Positions 16,118 through 24,859 are shown, counted from the stretch's first letter. The stretch is DNA of 33,522 nucleotides from CAYGWX01 sp964353855 [NCBI: uncultured bacterium] (GCA_964353855.1 CAYGWX010000020.1:1-33522), one strand, 5' to 3'. Made by a program: numbers and translations. The notes: generated from the sequence alone by a model not told the origin.

Positions 16118-16480
16118 ATGATCCGCCAAATTACAAACGCTTACCGTAAGATAACTCTCGCGCTTCTGCTCTTGAGCTTCCTCGGAGCAGGCTACAGCGC
16201 GTATGCCGAACGCCTTCACCTCATCCCGTATTCGACTTGGGCCGAGGACGACTCCGAATATGAGGCGGGGTTCCGCTTTGCCTTCCTGGAGCGGTGCACG
16301 TTCCAGGGGGGAGTTCCCACCCCGGCCGGAGACCTCGGGGGATACGATCGGCTCCGGGCGGATCCGGACCCGCCCCCTCTGCCGGAAACGCACCCCCCCC
16401 TTCACGAGCTTCAGCTCGGCCACATCACCGCGCTTGACCTGAGGCGCGGCCCCCCCGACTTCCTTCCCCCTGGCCTGTAA
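16118..16480 (+). CDS. Small exported hypothetical protein
   Basis: A 120-residue protein of unknown function. Residues 1-30 look like a signal peptide (RKITLALLLLSFLGAGYSAYA). The following ~35 residues (RLHLIPYSTWAEDDSEYEAGFRFAFLERC) look like a normal exported protein. From about residue 65 the sequence turns Pro/Leu/Arg-rich (DPDPPPLPETHPPL), which could mean an old frameshift or a non-coding 3' part. It lies between a perfect promoter and the TonB receptor and may be the first gene of that transcript. No Shine-Dalgarno is visible before the ATG, consistent with near-leaderless initiation. Confidence 0.45.
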   Translation: MIRQITNAYRKITLALLLLSFLGAGYSAYAERLHLIPYSTWAEDDSEYEAGFRFAFLERCTFQGGVPTPAGDLGGYDRLRADPDPPPLPETHPPLHELQLGHITALDLRRGPPDFLPPGL

Positions 16481-16553
16481 AGGGCCCGCTTCGTAATCTC
16501 ACATTGCTCTCTCCGCCGGGACCCTCAAACGTATTGATTGGAAGGAGAAATTT

Positions 16554-18683
16554 ATGATGACGGTCAGACCGACCGCCTTTAGATGGATTGCGGTCTTGGC
16601 ACTGAGCCTGACAGTCCTCTGCGGCCTCGCCTTTGCCCAGCCGGCGGACACGACCAAGACCTCCAAGTTCACGATGAAGGAAATCGTGGTGACGGCCACG
16701 CGCACCCCGGAGGAAGTAGCCAAAGCCCCGGCGGCTGTGAATGTGGTCACGGCCAAGGAATTGCAGGAGCGCCAGCCGCGCACCACGGCCGAGGCGCTCA
16801 GGGAGGAAACCGGGATTACGGTGCAGAAGACCAACCACAACGGCGGAGCCCCGATCATCCGAGGGATGATGGGGAACCAGATTCTGGTGATGGTAGACGG
16901 CATCCGCCTGAACAACGCCATCTACCGCTTCGGCCCGAACCAGTACCTGAACACCGTGGACCCCGATCAGCTCTCCCGGATCGAGGTCATCCGAGGTCCG
17001 GGCTCGGTATATTACGGCTCAGACGCCATAGGCGGGGTGGTGAACATCATCACCCGCGATCCCAAACTGTCCGGCGAGGGCCTCCGGGTCGCCGGGCTCC
17101 AGAGGGGTCAGTGGGCTTCCACGGACCAGGAGGCCCTGTCCCGCACCGAGGTCTGCCTCTCCGGGACCCGCGCGGCCCTGGCCCTGGGCGGGACTTACAA
17201 GGACGTGGGGAACTTCGTGGCCGGGCGGGGGTTCCGTGGCCGGGACTCCAGCTCGCAGGTCTTCCCCTCGTCATGGTATGAAAGGGATTTTGATGTCAAG
17301 CTCTTGACCGTGCCTATGTCAAGGCACCGCCTCGTCCTTGCGGCCCAGAGCATGAGCGAACACGACGTGGAGTTCTACCATACCCCGGACCGGGTGGACC
17401 CCTTCCAGGACCGGACTCTGGCTTACGTCAAATGGGCCTGGGACCGGCCGGTCTCCTTTCTCTCGCAGGTGGAGCTCCGCGTCTCTCACCAGGATCAGAA
17501 GGAGAAGTGGACCCGAAAGACCTCACGATCCTCCAACTATATCGTCTACGGATCGGAGAACGAGGTCAAGACCCCGGGCGGGGGCCTCCAGGCCCAGACC
17601 CTGCCTTGGAAGACCGTTGATTTTACCTTCGGCCTTGAGGCCTACCGCGACCAGGTTACCAGCACAGGATTCCGGGACAGCACGGTCCGCTCCTCAGGGA
17701 TAACGACGCACCAGACCGTGCGCGGAGACTACGGCACGGCGACCATGGATTACGGAGGAGGATTTCTCCTAGGGCACGTCAAGCCGCTCAACCGCCTGGA
17801 GCTCTTCTCCGGGATCCGCTATGACCGCGTCCAGCTCACCTCCCCGCCCGATCCGCTGGTCGTTCCCTTTGAATTCAAGCAGACCAGCTCAGCGCTCACC
17901 GGGGGCGGGGGCCTCCGCCTGAACCTCTGGGGGCCACTGTACGCGGTCTCCAACGCGGCCACGGCGTTCCGGGCTCCGAACACGGACGATGTCCTGCGCT
18001 TCGGTCCGGTGGAAAGCACCCTGTACGAGGTGCCCAACGCGAACCTAACCCCTGAGAAAAGCACGACCGTGGATTACGGCCTGCGCTGGGACCATCCCCG
18101 GCTGGCCGCGGGACTGACCTTCTATAACACCTACGTACGGGACCTGATCGCCCGGGCGAACGGGACCTATAACAGCGACACGCTCTACTCCGGAAGGCGG
18201 GTCCAGCAGCGCCAAAATGTAGGCCGGGCGCGGATCGATGGGGTGGAGGCCGAAGGCGAATTCCGGGTCAGGGAGAATATTCACCTCCGGGGCGGGGCCT
18301 GCTACACCTACGGTCAGGACCTGACGAACAGCCAGCCCCTGAGACGGATCCCCCCCTCCTCGGGTTTCTTCGCCTGCCGCTACACGGCCCCGGAGGACCG
18401 GGTCTGGGGCGAAGCCGTGGTACGCGCGGCCCGGGGCCAATGGCGCTACGCTCCCGGGGACCGCTCTGACCGGGACATGCAGCCGGTGAAGGGGCGTTAC
18501 GTGACCCCGGGCTACACCGTGGTGAACCTGCGCTTCGGGGCGAAGCTTACGAACTACCTGGAGAGCACCCTGGGGATCGAGAACGCCACGAACCGGAATT
18601 ACTGGGAGCACGCCTCCCGGGTGCCGTCCAGCGGCACGAGCGTGAGCCTCAGCCTAACCCTCTCTGGAGAACGGAAGCTTTAA
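16554..18683 (+). CDS. TonB-dependent outer-membrane receptor
   Basis: A 709-residue outer-membrane transporter that imports scarce ligands (siderophores, haem, vitamins or glycans) with energy from TonB-ExbBD. Signal peptide: residues 1-29 (LALSLTVLCGLAFAQ). A TonB-box-like KEIVVTATRTPEEVAK is followed by the plug domain (~45-155) with typical NVVTAKELQERQPRTTAEAL, PIIRGMMGNQILVMVDGIRLNN, RIEVIRGPGSVYYGSDAIGG and VVNIITRD. The rest is the 22-strand barrel with a GTYNSDTLYSGRRVQQRQNVGRARIDGVEAEGEF-type late segment. The terminal residue is Leu rather than the common Phe. The substrate cannot be read; no riboswitch or Fur box was recognised upstream. AAGGAG (16542-16547) with 6-nt spacing supports ATG 16554. 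Confidence 0.93.
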   Translation: MMTVRPTAFRWIAVLALSLTVLCGLAFAQPADTTKTSKFTMKEIVVTATRTPEEVAKAPAAVNVVTAKELQERQPRTTAEALREETGITVQKTNHNGGAPIIRGMMGNQILVMVDGIRLNNAIYRFGPNQYLNTVDPDQLSRIEVIRGPGSVYYGSDAIGGVVNIITRDPKLSGEGLRVAGLQRGQWASTDQEALSRTEVCLSGTRAALALGGTYKDVGNFVAGRGFRGRDSSSQVFPSSWYERDFDVKLLTVPMSRHRLVLAAQSMSEHDVEFYHTPDRVDPFQDRTLAYVKWAWDRPVSFLSQVELRVSHQDQKEKWTRKTSRSSNYIVYGSENEVKTPGGGLQAQTLPWKTVDFTFGLEAYRDQVTSTGFRDSTVRSSGITTHQTVRGDYGTATMDYGGGFLLGHVKPLNRLELFSGIRYDRVQLTSPPDPLVVPFEFKQTSSALTGGGGLRLNLWGPLYAVSNAATAFRAPNTDDVLRFGPVESTLYEVPNANLTPEKSTTVDYGLRWDHPRLAAGLTFYNTYVRDLIARANGTYNSDTLYSGRRVQQRQNVGRARIDGVEAEGEFRVRENIHLRGGACYTYGQDLTNSQPLRRIPPSSGFFACRYTAPEDRVWGEAVVRAARGQWRYAPGDRSDRDMQPVKGRYVTPGYTVVNLRFGAKLTNYLESTLGIENATNRNYWEHASRVPSSGTSVSLSLTLSGERKL

Positions 18684-18694
18684 CGTGTTGAAAA

Positions 18695-18723
18695 CACGGG
18701 GCGGCATTTCCTGCCGCCCCGTG
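18695..18723 (+). terminator. Hairpin after the TonB receptor gene
   Basis: CACGGGGCGGCA (18695-18706) pairs perfectly with TGCCGCCCCGTG (18712-18723) around TTTCC. It lies 12 nt past the stop codon but has no U-tract. The AT-richer 18724-18933 stretch after it holds no gene I can support. Confidence 0.55.
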
Positions 18724-18933
18724 CTCGTATGGAGCCGTTTGGGCTCAAAGCCTGTTATCAGATTTAGTTACAACATCTTTTCGCTTTGCCATTCCGGTTC
18801 ATTTTACGGGCATTGCTTTTCTCCTTTACGTGTTGATAACCCTATTTTACCCTATCCCTCCCCGGGAGCACAAAAGATTTGAATAACGGGCTTATCGCGC
18901 TTGGCATTTGGTTTTCATCTGGAAATAAATCGC

Positions 18934-18962
18934 TTGCTTTCTTTTGTCATTTCGATTATGAT
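18934..18962 (+). promoter_or_regulatory. Promoter of the penicillin-binding protein gene
   Basis: TTGCTT (18934-18939), a 17-nt spacer and TATGAT (18957-18962), with a predicted start near 18969, about 20 nt before the ATG. GGAGAAAGG lies between them as the ribosome site. Confidence 0.65.
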
Positions 18963-18989
18963 TATTTAATGCGGAGAAAGGAATACTAA

Positions 18990-21149
18990 ATGGCTGACGA
19001 GGTCGTAAAAATCAAACCCAAGAAACACAGAGGACGCTGGCTCCGGCGCACCCTGTTCGGGATAGCGGTGTTCCTGGCCTTCCTGGCTGGGGCGACCCTG
19101 GGGGTCAATGCTTTCTTCTCACGGGACCTGCCCCCGGCCGAGGTCCTGGGAAACTACGAGCCCAAGCTGGGCACCAAGGTCTATGCCGGGAACGGGGATC
19201 TGGTCTATGAGTTCAGCGAGGAGAAGCGCTCGCTGGTCACCCTGGACCAGATCCCGGAGAACCTGAAGAGGGCCACGATCGCGGTCGAGGACCGAAAATT
19301 CTACAACCACCCCGGGGTGGACCCGCTCCGAATCATCGGGGCTGCGATCGCGGACATCCGCCACGGGGAGGCCCGGCAGGGAGCCTCGACCATCACCCAG
19401 CAGCTGGCCCGCAACCTGTTTCTGACCCAGGAGCAGACCCTCTCCCGCAAAATCCGGGAGATCCTGCTTTCCCTGAAGCTGGAGCAGATCTATACCAAGG
19501 ATGAGATATTAGAGCTGTACTTTAACCAGATTTATTTCGGACACGGGGCTTACGGGGCCGAGGCCGCGACGCAGCTGTATTTCAACAAAGACGTCGGAAC
19601 CCTGACCCTGCCCCAGGCCGCGCTCCTGGCCGGTCTGCCCAAGGCCCCGCAAAACTATTCCCCCTACGACCACCCCGATCAGGCCCTACGGCGCCGCTCC
19701 CTCGTCCTGGAGGCGATGGTCAAGACCGGTGCGATCACCCGGCGCGATGCGGAGGCGGCCAAGAACGCACCCCTGGAACTGGCTCCCCGAGCGCCCCAAG
19801 CCAACGAGGCCCCTTATTTCGTAGAGGAGATCCGCAAGCACCTGGAGGAGCGTTACGGCTCGAACCTCCTGTACCGGGGCGGGATGACGGTTTCGACCTC
19901 CCTGGACCTGCGGCTCCAGCGCATCGCCAACCGGGCCCTGGAAGAGTGGCTCACCAAACTTGAGGATCAGTACAAATTCAAGATCCGGCACCGCGATGTC
20001 GTGATCTCGGCTCAGGCCGCGGATTCCCTGCAGGAGACGAACTACATCCAGGGCTCGCTGGTGGCCATGGACCCCCGGAGCGGTCGGGTCCTGGCGATGA
20101 TCGGAGGCCGGGACTTCGTGCACAGCAAGTTCAACCGGGCTACCCAGGCCCTGCGCCAGGCGGGAAGCTCATTCAAGCCTTTCATCTACACCGCGGCGAT
20201 CGACGGGGGATTCACCCCGGCCTCGGTCCTGGTAGACGCACCCCTGGTGGTGCCCACCGGCCACCGGATCTGGAAGCCGGTGAACTACGATCACAAGTTC
20301 GGCGGGCCCACGACCCTGAGGAGCGCCCTGGCTTTCTCGCGAAACATCATCGCAGTCAAGCTGATCATGGAAGTCGGCCCCACCTCCACGGCGGCTTATG
20401 CCCATAAGATGGGGATCCGCAGCAAGATCCCGGAAGTCCTGAGCCTGGCCCTGGGCAGCGCGGATGTGAACCTTCTGGAGATGGTGGATGCCTACTGCAC
20501 CCTGGCCAACCAGGGGACGCGCAACGACCCGGTGATGATTACGAAGGTCACGGACCGCACCGGCCGTATCTTGGAGGAGCACCGGCCCCTGCCCGAGCGG
20601 GTGCTCTCCACTCAGACCGCGTTCACGGTGGTGGACATGATGCGGGGCGTGGTGGATTACGGCACCGCAGCCCGGGCGCGGGGGATGGGCTTCACGCGCC
20701 CGGCGGCAGGCAAGACCGGCACGACCAACGATTACACCGATGCCTGGTTCATCGGCTTCACCCCGGACCTGGCCTGCGGGGTGTGGGTCGGCTTCGACCG
20801 GAAAAAGACCATCGCCTACGGCGCCACCGGGTCCTCCTTTGCCCTCCCGGCCTGGGTGGAGTTCATGAAGGCAGCCACCGCAACCATGCCGGTTGCCGAG
20901 TTCTCCTCCCCCGGCGGGATGACTTCGGCGATCGTATGCACAGAGTCCGGGCTACTGGCCACGCCGGACTGCCCAAAGGTCAAGACAGAGGTGTTCATCG
21001 CGGGGACCGAGCCCAAAGGAATCTGCGACCTCCACCGCTTGCAGAACCTGAACGTGAACGTCAAGGACTATAACTTCGAGCGCCTGGACAAACAGTCCCT
21101 GGAATCTCAGGATTTCGAGAAGCCGAAGGAGGAGAAGACCGGGATATAA
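18990..21149 (+). CDS. mrcA: Class A penicillin-binding protein (PBP1A type)
   Basis: A 719-residue bifunctional peptidoglycan synthase anchored in the inner membrane. A basic N-terminus (KPKKHRGRWLRR) precedes one membrane helix (~24-47). The GT51 glycosyltransferase domain has EDRKFYNHPGVD with catalytic Glu100, then RQGASTITQQLARNLFL and KEQIYTKDEILELYFNQIYFG-type motifs, and polymerises lipid II. The transpeptidase domain has Ser393-x-x-Lys396 (SSFK), SRN at 450-452 and KTGT from Lys575, and cross-links stem peptides. The C-terminal tail is Lys/Glu-rich. Size fits PBP1A; the symbol is by family and ponA would be equally apt. It has its own promoter and ends at a strong terminator. Confidence 0.96.
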   Translation: MADEVVKIKPKKHRGRWLRRTLFGIAVFLAFLAGATLGVNAFFSRDLPPAEVLGNYEPKLGTKVYAGNGDLVYEFSEEKRSLVTLDQIPENLKRATIAVEDRKFYNHPGVDPLRIIGAAIADIRHGEARQGASTITQQLARNLFLTQEQTLSRKIREILLSLKLEQIYTKDEILELYFNQIYFGHGAYGAEAATQLYFNKDVGTLTLPQAALLAGLPKAPQNYSPYDHPDQALRRRSLVLEAMVKTGAITRRDAEAAKNAPLELAPRAPQANEAPYFVEEIRKHLEERYGSNLLYRGGMTVSTSLDLRLQRIANRALEEWLTKLEDQYKFKIRHRDVVISAQAADSLQETNYIQGSLVAMDPRSGRVLAMIGGRDFVHSKFNRATQALRQAGSSFKPFIYTAAIDGGFTPASVLVDAPLVVPTGHRIWKPVNYDHKFGGPTTLRSALAFSRNIIAVKLIMEVGPTSTAAYAHKMGIRSKIPEVLSLALGSADVNLLEMVDAYCTLANQGTRNDPVMITKVTDRTGRILEEHRPLPERVLSTQTAFTVVDMMRGVVDYGTAARARGMGFTRPAAGKTGTTNDYTDAWFIGFTPDLACGVWVGFDRKKTIAYGATGSSFALPAWVEFMKAATATMPVAEFSSPGGMTSAIVCTESGLLATPDCPKVKTEVFIAGTEPKGICDLHRLQNLNVNVKDYNFERLDKQSLESQDFEKPKEEKTGI

Positions 21150-21172
21150 GCTGTGGACGACAGGGCCGAACG

Positions 21173-21199
21173 AAAACCCCTCCTTCAGGAGGGGTTTTT
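21173..21199. terminator. Bidirectional intrinsic terminator
   Basis: CCCCTCC (21177-21183) and GGAGGGG (21188-21194) form a stem that is followed by TTTTT and preceded by AAAA, so it works on both strands. It separates the converging PBP1A and dynamin-like genes. A further T6A7 run follows at about 21204-21216. Confidence 0.9.
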
Positions 21200-21221
21200 C
21201 TAATTTTTTAAAAAAAGAGGC

Positions 21222-23099
21222 TCACCCCCGACTCAGGGCTGCTTCTTGAGGCTTATGGGGAGGCGGGATGACGACCACATTCGGACTCGCCGTCTGGTAG
21301 CGCTCTCGGATGGCCTCTCGGGAAGCCTCCAGGGTCTTCCGGATCTCCTGGGTCCGGACCTGGACCTTCGCGACCTCGCTCGCAAGGTTCTGAATTAGGG
21401 CGAGGCGGGAGTCCAGCAGCACCTCTTCATGCTTGGCAAAGGTCCTTTCCACGTACCCCCGGGCCTCCAGGGCCAGGGCCTTCTTGATCTCCTCCTCGGC
21501 GGACTTCAGGGTCCGGATCGCCTCGGCCTTGACCGCCCGCTTGTCCGGCTTTTTGCCCTCCTCAGGAAGTATCTCCTTGATCACATAGGCCTCCAGGCTG
21601 GAAAGCGAGGCCGCGATGACATCCATCCGCGGGGACGCGGTGTGGGCCCTGGGCTTCTCTTTCCCCCAGCGCTCCCAGAGGTCCTGAAGAGGCTCATTTT
21701 GCGGATGCTCAGCGACCCGCTTGGAGCCGGCTTCGTAGTCGTCCTCGAACAGGGCGAGCTTTTTTCCCAGAAGACTCTCCCACTTTCCCAGGAGCTTCTC
21801 CAGTCTTTTTCGGACCTCCTCGGCGGAGAGCACATCTCTCCGGAAGCGCTGGGTGAGGGTCCTGCGCTTCTCAGCCTCGGCGACTTCCTCCTTCTTGGCT
21901 GAGGGGGCGAGGTGAGCGAGGAAGCCGTCCAGGGAAAGGGCGTAGTCCAGGAAGCGGTCCAGCCGGGGCCGAGCTCCCTCCAGGAGATCCAGGAGAGGAT
22001 AGGCTTCCTCCAAAGCCAGGGCTTCGGTCCGGGCCTTGTGCTTGGAGAGCTGGCCTTTCTTGTAGGCCAGAAATCTCTCCGCTGGGCGGAAGCCGGCGGA
22101 AAGCTTGGCCAATGCGCGCTGGTTTTCGGAGAGCATTTCGAACGTCCGACCCAGAGGACTCAATAGGCGGAGAGGTGCTCCCTCGGTCCGGACCACATCC
22201 AGAACGGCATCGAAGAGCTCCTCCATGCCGCTGGCGCGTTCCAGCAACGCCCCCTCCTCGGGATGGCGCTTGCTGCGATCCAGCCCGATGCGGGCGAGAA
22301 GGGCCGAGATGGGCACGATCTCCAGGCCGGGCAGGACCTCGGCCAGGCCGGATTTGGGTTCCTTGAAAACCTGTCTCACGAAGGCGACCTGCTCTGCGAC
22401 CTTCGCATCGCCCATCCGAACCCGGTCGTCGGAATCATAGCCGGCGCGCTCGTCGCATTGGGAGATGGCCACGATCATGCGCTTGCGCTTCTGGGAGAGG
22501 CCCAGCATGTGGCGGTAGTCGCTGCCCCTCAGGGCGGCGTCGCTGTTCGTGAGGTACAACACGAGGTCGGCCTGACCCACGTACTCCTTGGCCTTGGCGT
22601 GGTTCTCAGGGGAGAGCGAGTCCAGGCCGGGAAGGTCCACGATGCGCAGGCCGCCCAGGTCGCACCACTGGATCTGCCGGGTGCACTCCGTGGCCCGGAC
22701 CGCGAAGCTCTCCAGCTCGACCTCCCTGCCCTCGGGGGTCCAGGCCTTGAAAACTTGCTTGGGCCCGAGGTCCTTGGGTGTCGTCCTCTGGATCCCGAAC
22801 CCGGCCAGCAGGTTCGCCAGGTAGCTCTTCCCGGAGTTGACCTTTCCGAAGATCACGATGCGGAACTTGCCCAGGTTCTCACGATCCTCCTTCAGGTCTC
22901 GGGTCAGGGACTCGGCGCTTTGGGAGAGGGTACGGGCGAAATTCAGGAGACCTGGAGCCTCGCCCAGGGAGCGGGCCAGGCCCTGGATCAAAACGGACCA
23001 GTCCGAGGCCGAGGCCGCGAGACGCTCGAACTCTCCGCGCTGCTCGTCCGGAAGGGAAAAGAGGAAGCTCTGAAAGCTTTTCAGCTTCTCGGTCAGCAT
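21222..23099 (-). CDS. Dynamin-like large GTPase
   Basis: A 625-residue GTPase of the bacterial dynamin-like type, a family that binds and remodels membranes in known members. The N-terminal ~75 residues are helical. The G domain has P-loop GKVNSGKS (85-92), switch-II DLPG (155-158) and a G4-position SQCD (213-216) in place of NKxD, a relaxed variant. The ~400-residue remainder is strongly helical and charged (KHKARTEALALEEAY, ERTFAKHEEVLLDSRLALIQNL), consistent with a dynamin stalk/bundle, and ends in a Pro-rich tail. No membrane helix is seen. The start is ATG 23099, overlapping the upstream stop by 7 bp; an in-frame extension upstream lies wholly inside the neighbouring gene. It is last in a three-gene coupled operon. 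Confidence 0.85.
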   Translation of the reverse strand: MLTEKLKSFQSFLFSLPDEQRGEFERLAASASDWSVLIQGLARSLGEAPGLLNFARTLSQSAESLTRDLKEDRENLGKFRIVIFGKVNSGKSYLANLLAGFGIQRTTPKDLGPKQVFKAWTPEGREVELESFAVRATECTRQIQWCDLGGLRIVDLPGLDSLSPENHAKAKEYVGQADLVLYLTNSDAALRGSDYRHMLGLSQKRKRMIVAISQCDERAGYDSDDRVRMGDAKVAEQVAFVRQVFKEPKSGLAEVLPGLEIVPISALLARIGLDRSKRHPEEGALLERASGMEELFDAVLDVVRTEGAPLRLLSPLGRTFEMLSENQRALAKLSAGFRPAERFLAYKKGQLSKHKARTEALALEEAYPLLDLLEGARPRLDRFLDYALSLDGFLAHLAPSAKKEEVAEAEKRRTLTQRFRRDVLSAEEVRKRLEKLLGKWESLLGKKLALFEDDYEAGSKRVAEHPQNEPLQDLWERWGKEKPRAHTASPRMDVIAASLSSLEAYVIKEILPEEGKKPDKRAVKAEAIRTLKSAEEEIKKALALEARGYVERTFAKHEEVLLDSRLALIQNLASEVAKVQVRTQEIRKTLEASREAIRERYQTASPNVVVIPPPHKPQEAALSRG

Positions 23100-24136
23100 G
23101 CCAATTCCCGCTGAAGCCGCAGGAGCTCTCCGGCAAGGCCGGTGTACTGGCTCAGGCGCTCGGAGGAGCTTTTGATCCTGCCCAGAAAGACCTTGTCCAA
23201 CTGGCTTCTCAAGACCCGGCCCCATTCCGCGGAGCGCTCCAGCCAGAACGCCTTGACCCAGCTGTCCAGGATCCCCAGCGTCAAGAGGACGCGGCGGGTA
23301 GCCTCGTCCGGGTCCGCTCCACGGAACCCGGCGGCCATCTTAATGGCCCAGGTGAAGGCCTGGCGATCCTCCTGGGGGATGCCTGAGGGAAAGTCCCGGA
23401 GGTCATAAGTGAATCCATGGCGATCCTTGGCTTCCTCGGCGAAGTCCGTGAGCCGCTTGCGGGATCGGGAGAGGAAATCCTCCAGGAACTTGAGGAAATC
23501 CTCGGCTGAGATCACCCATTCCCGGAAGGCCGCGCCCTCCTCCCTGCGGGTGGCGAAGGCCTCCTGCCACCACCCCCGGGTCCCGGAATATTTGGTGATC
23601 AGGGCTTTGGCTCCCTCCCCCCGGGATTCCATGAACGAGGCCAGCTGGTCCTTGGTCTCCGCGAGGTCCTTCAGGAACTCTTCTAGGGACAGGCGGGCCG
23701 TGCCGTAAGTCTCTTGGGTCCGGGAGAGCTTCATCTGCTCCCGCCGCGAGCCCTCCTCCACGGAGCGGGCCAGGTCGCCCGCTAATCCGAAAAGCAGGGA
23801 GCGTGCCGAGGCCACCTTGAGCTCTCCGCCTTTTTCCTGGATGCGCTCCAGGATTTTCTCCTGCAGGGGGCGGAGATGGCTGGCGGCGATGGCCCGCTCG
23901 TCCCTGATCCGGAGGCCCTCCAGGGCGAACCGCGCCGAGAAAGTGAGGATCTCGGGCTCAGAAATGCCGGCCTCCCGGAGCTGGTGGCGCACGCTGTCCA
24001 GGATCTCCTCGGCTTTATCCACCCGCTGAGCCCGGTCGGGCAGGGGCGGCTCGGAGGGAAGCTCGGCGAGGGGCCTTGGAGGAGGCGTTTCCTCCCTGCG
24101 GCGCTGGCGGCGGCCGAAGCCCAGGAAATCCATCAT
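23093..24136 (-). CDS. Helical partner protein of the dynamin-like module
   Basis: A 347-residue protein with no family I recognise. It is almost all helical and charged, with coiled-coil-like segments at about 40-75 (DKAEEILDSVRHQLREAGI), 130-175 and 210-245. A short basic start (DFLGFGRRQRRREE) and a Pro-rich stretch (TPPPRPLAELPSEPPLPD) precede the helices. It has no P-loop. The ATG shares an ATGA overlap with the stop of the short GTPase upstream, and its own stop overlaps the start of the large GTPase, so all three products are translationally coupled. The composition resembles the stalk region that a dynamin would carry after its G domain, so it may supply in trans what the short GTPase lacks (inference). 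Confidence 0.75.
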   Translation of the reverse strand: MMDFLGFGRRQRRREETPPPRPLAELPSEPPLPDRAQRVDKAEEILDSVRHQLREAGISEPEILTFSARFALEGLRIRDERAIAASHLRPLQEKILERIQEKGGELKVASARSLLFGLAGDLARSVEEGSRREQMKLSRTQETYGTARLSLEEFLKDLAETKDQLASFMESRGEGAKALITKYSGTRGWWQEAFATRREEGAAFREWVISAEDFLKFLEDFLSRSRKRLTDFAEEAKDRHGFTYDLRDFPSGIPQEDRQAFTWAIKMAAGFRGADPDEATRRVLLTLGILDSWVKAFWLERSAEWGRVLRSQLDKVFLGRIKSSSERLSQYTGLAGELLRLQRELAC

Positions 24137-24705
24137 TGGTCGCGCTTCTTGTTCAGGATGAAGAGGATGTCCTTGCCCATCCCGGCCAGCTCCTTGATCC
24201 AGTCCAGACAGACGGCGTCCAGGTCCCCGGACTTGTCCGAGAGGCAGAACAGGACGAGGTCCGCGGAGGTAGCCTCCTCGCGGGCCTTGGCCTCGTCCTC
24301 CCGGGTCTCGATGGAGTCCAGGCCCGGGGTGTCCACGATCGAAATCATGTTCCAGTCCTTCTTGGTGACCGTGGTCGTGGTGCGGGTGGCCCCGGTGGGG
24401 AAGAACTCATCCTGCTCGATGATCGCGTTGGCCGTGGAGCTCTTGCCCGCGGAGAGAAGGCCGAGGAGGGCCACCCGGAACTCCGGCTGGGCTACCTTGG
24501 CGAACTGCTCCTCCACCTGGGCCGAGCGCTCGAAGACTTGGGCGGGCAGCAAATCGCGGTGCCTCTCCAGGAGGTCCTGGATCCTCCCCTTCAGGGCCCC
24601 GAGCCGGTCCAGCTCGGAGCGCACCGGCCCGATGAGCCGCTCCAGCTCCTGCCGGAAGAGGTCGGCGTCCGAGGGAAACGCGCTGGATAAATCGAAGGGC
24701 GACAC
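24133..24705 (-). CDS. Short dynamin-like GTPase ending at its G4 motif
   Basis: A 190-residue dynamin-like GTPase. Helical residues 1-75 are followed by P-loop GLLSAGKS (82-89), a Thr-rich G2 region (TGATRTTTTVT), switch-II DTPG (125-128) and FILNKKRDQ (182-190), where the protein stops immediately after the NK..D-type G4 motif. G5 and any stalk are therefore missing from this polypeptide, which is far shorter than typical bacterial dynamins. Start is GTG 24705 with AGGAAAGGA upstream. The stop overlaps the next ATG (ATGA). It lies just after tRNA-Arg on the same strand and may be transcribed from the strong tRNA promoter. Confidence 0.85.
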   Translation of the reverse strand: MSPFDLSSAFPSDADLFRQELERLIGPVRSELDRLGALKGRIQDLLERHRDLLPAQVFERSAQVEEQFAKVAQPEFRVALLGLLSAGKSSTANAIIEQDEFFPTGATRTTTTVTKKDWNMISIVDTPGLDSIETREDEAKAREEATSADLVLFCLSDKSGDLDAVCLDWIKELAGMGKDILFILNKKRDQ

Positions 24706-24741
24706 GCGGTCCTTTCCTGAGAAATGCGGGCGTCGTGGGTC

Positions 24742-24818
24742 TGGCGCGCCTGGAGGGACTCGAACCCCCGGCCCGCTGCTTAGAAGGCAGCTGCTCTATC
24801 CACCTGAGCTACAGGCGC
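24742..24818 (-). tRNA. tRNA-Arg (anticodon TCT)
   Basis: A complete cloverleaf on the minus strand: 7-bp acceptor GCGCCTG/CAGGCGC, D arm GCTC..GAGC, anticodon stem CTGC/GCAG with loop CTTCTAA (anticodon TCT, at 24782-24784) and T arm with GGTTCGAGTCC. Discriminator G and a genome-encoded CCA (24742-24744) follow. It reads AGA codons. Confidence 0.95.
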
Positions 24819-24830
24819 TAAAAGATATTC

Positions 24831-24859
24831 ATTATAGTCCGAAAAAAGGATTCTGTCAA
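24831..24859 (-). promoter_or_regulatory. Consensus promoter of tRNA-Arg
   Basis: On the minus strand, TTGACA (24859-24854), 17 nt and TATAAT (24836-24831) give an exact sigma70 consensus just upstream of the tRNA. It probably also feeds the dynamin-like operon downstream. Confidence 0.85.

Noticed and set aside
18685-18882. 65-codon open frame after the TonB receptor
   Set aside because: It overlaps the terminator hairpin and has no ribosome site.
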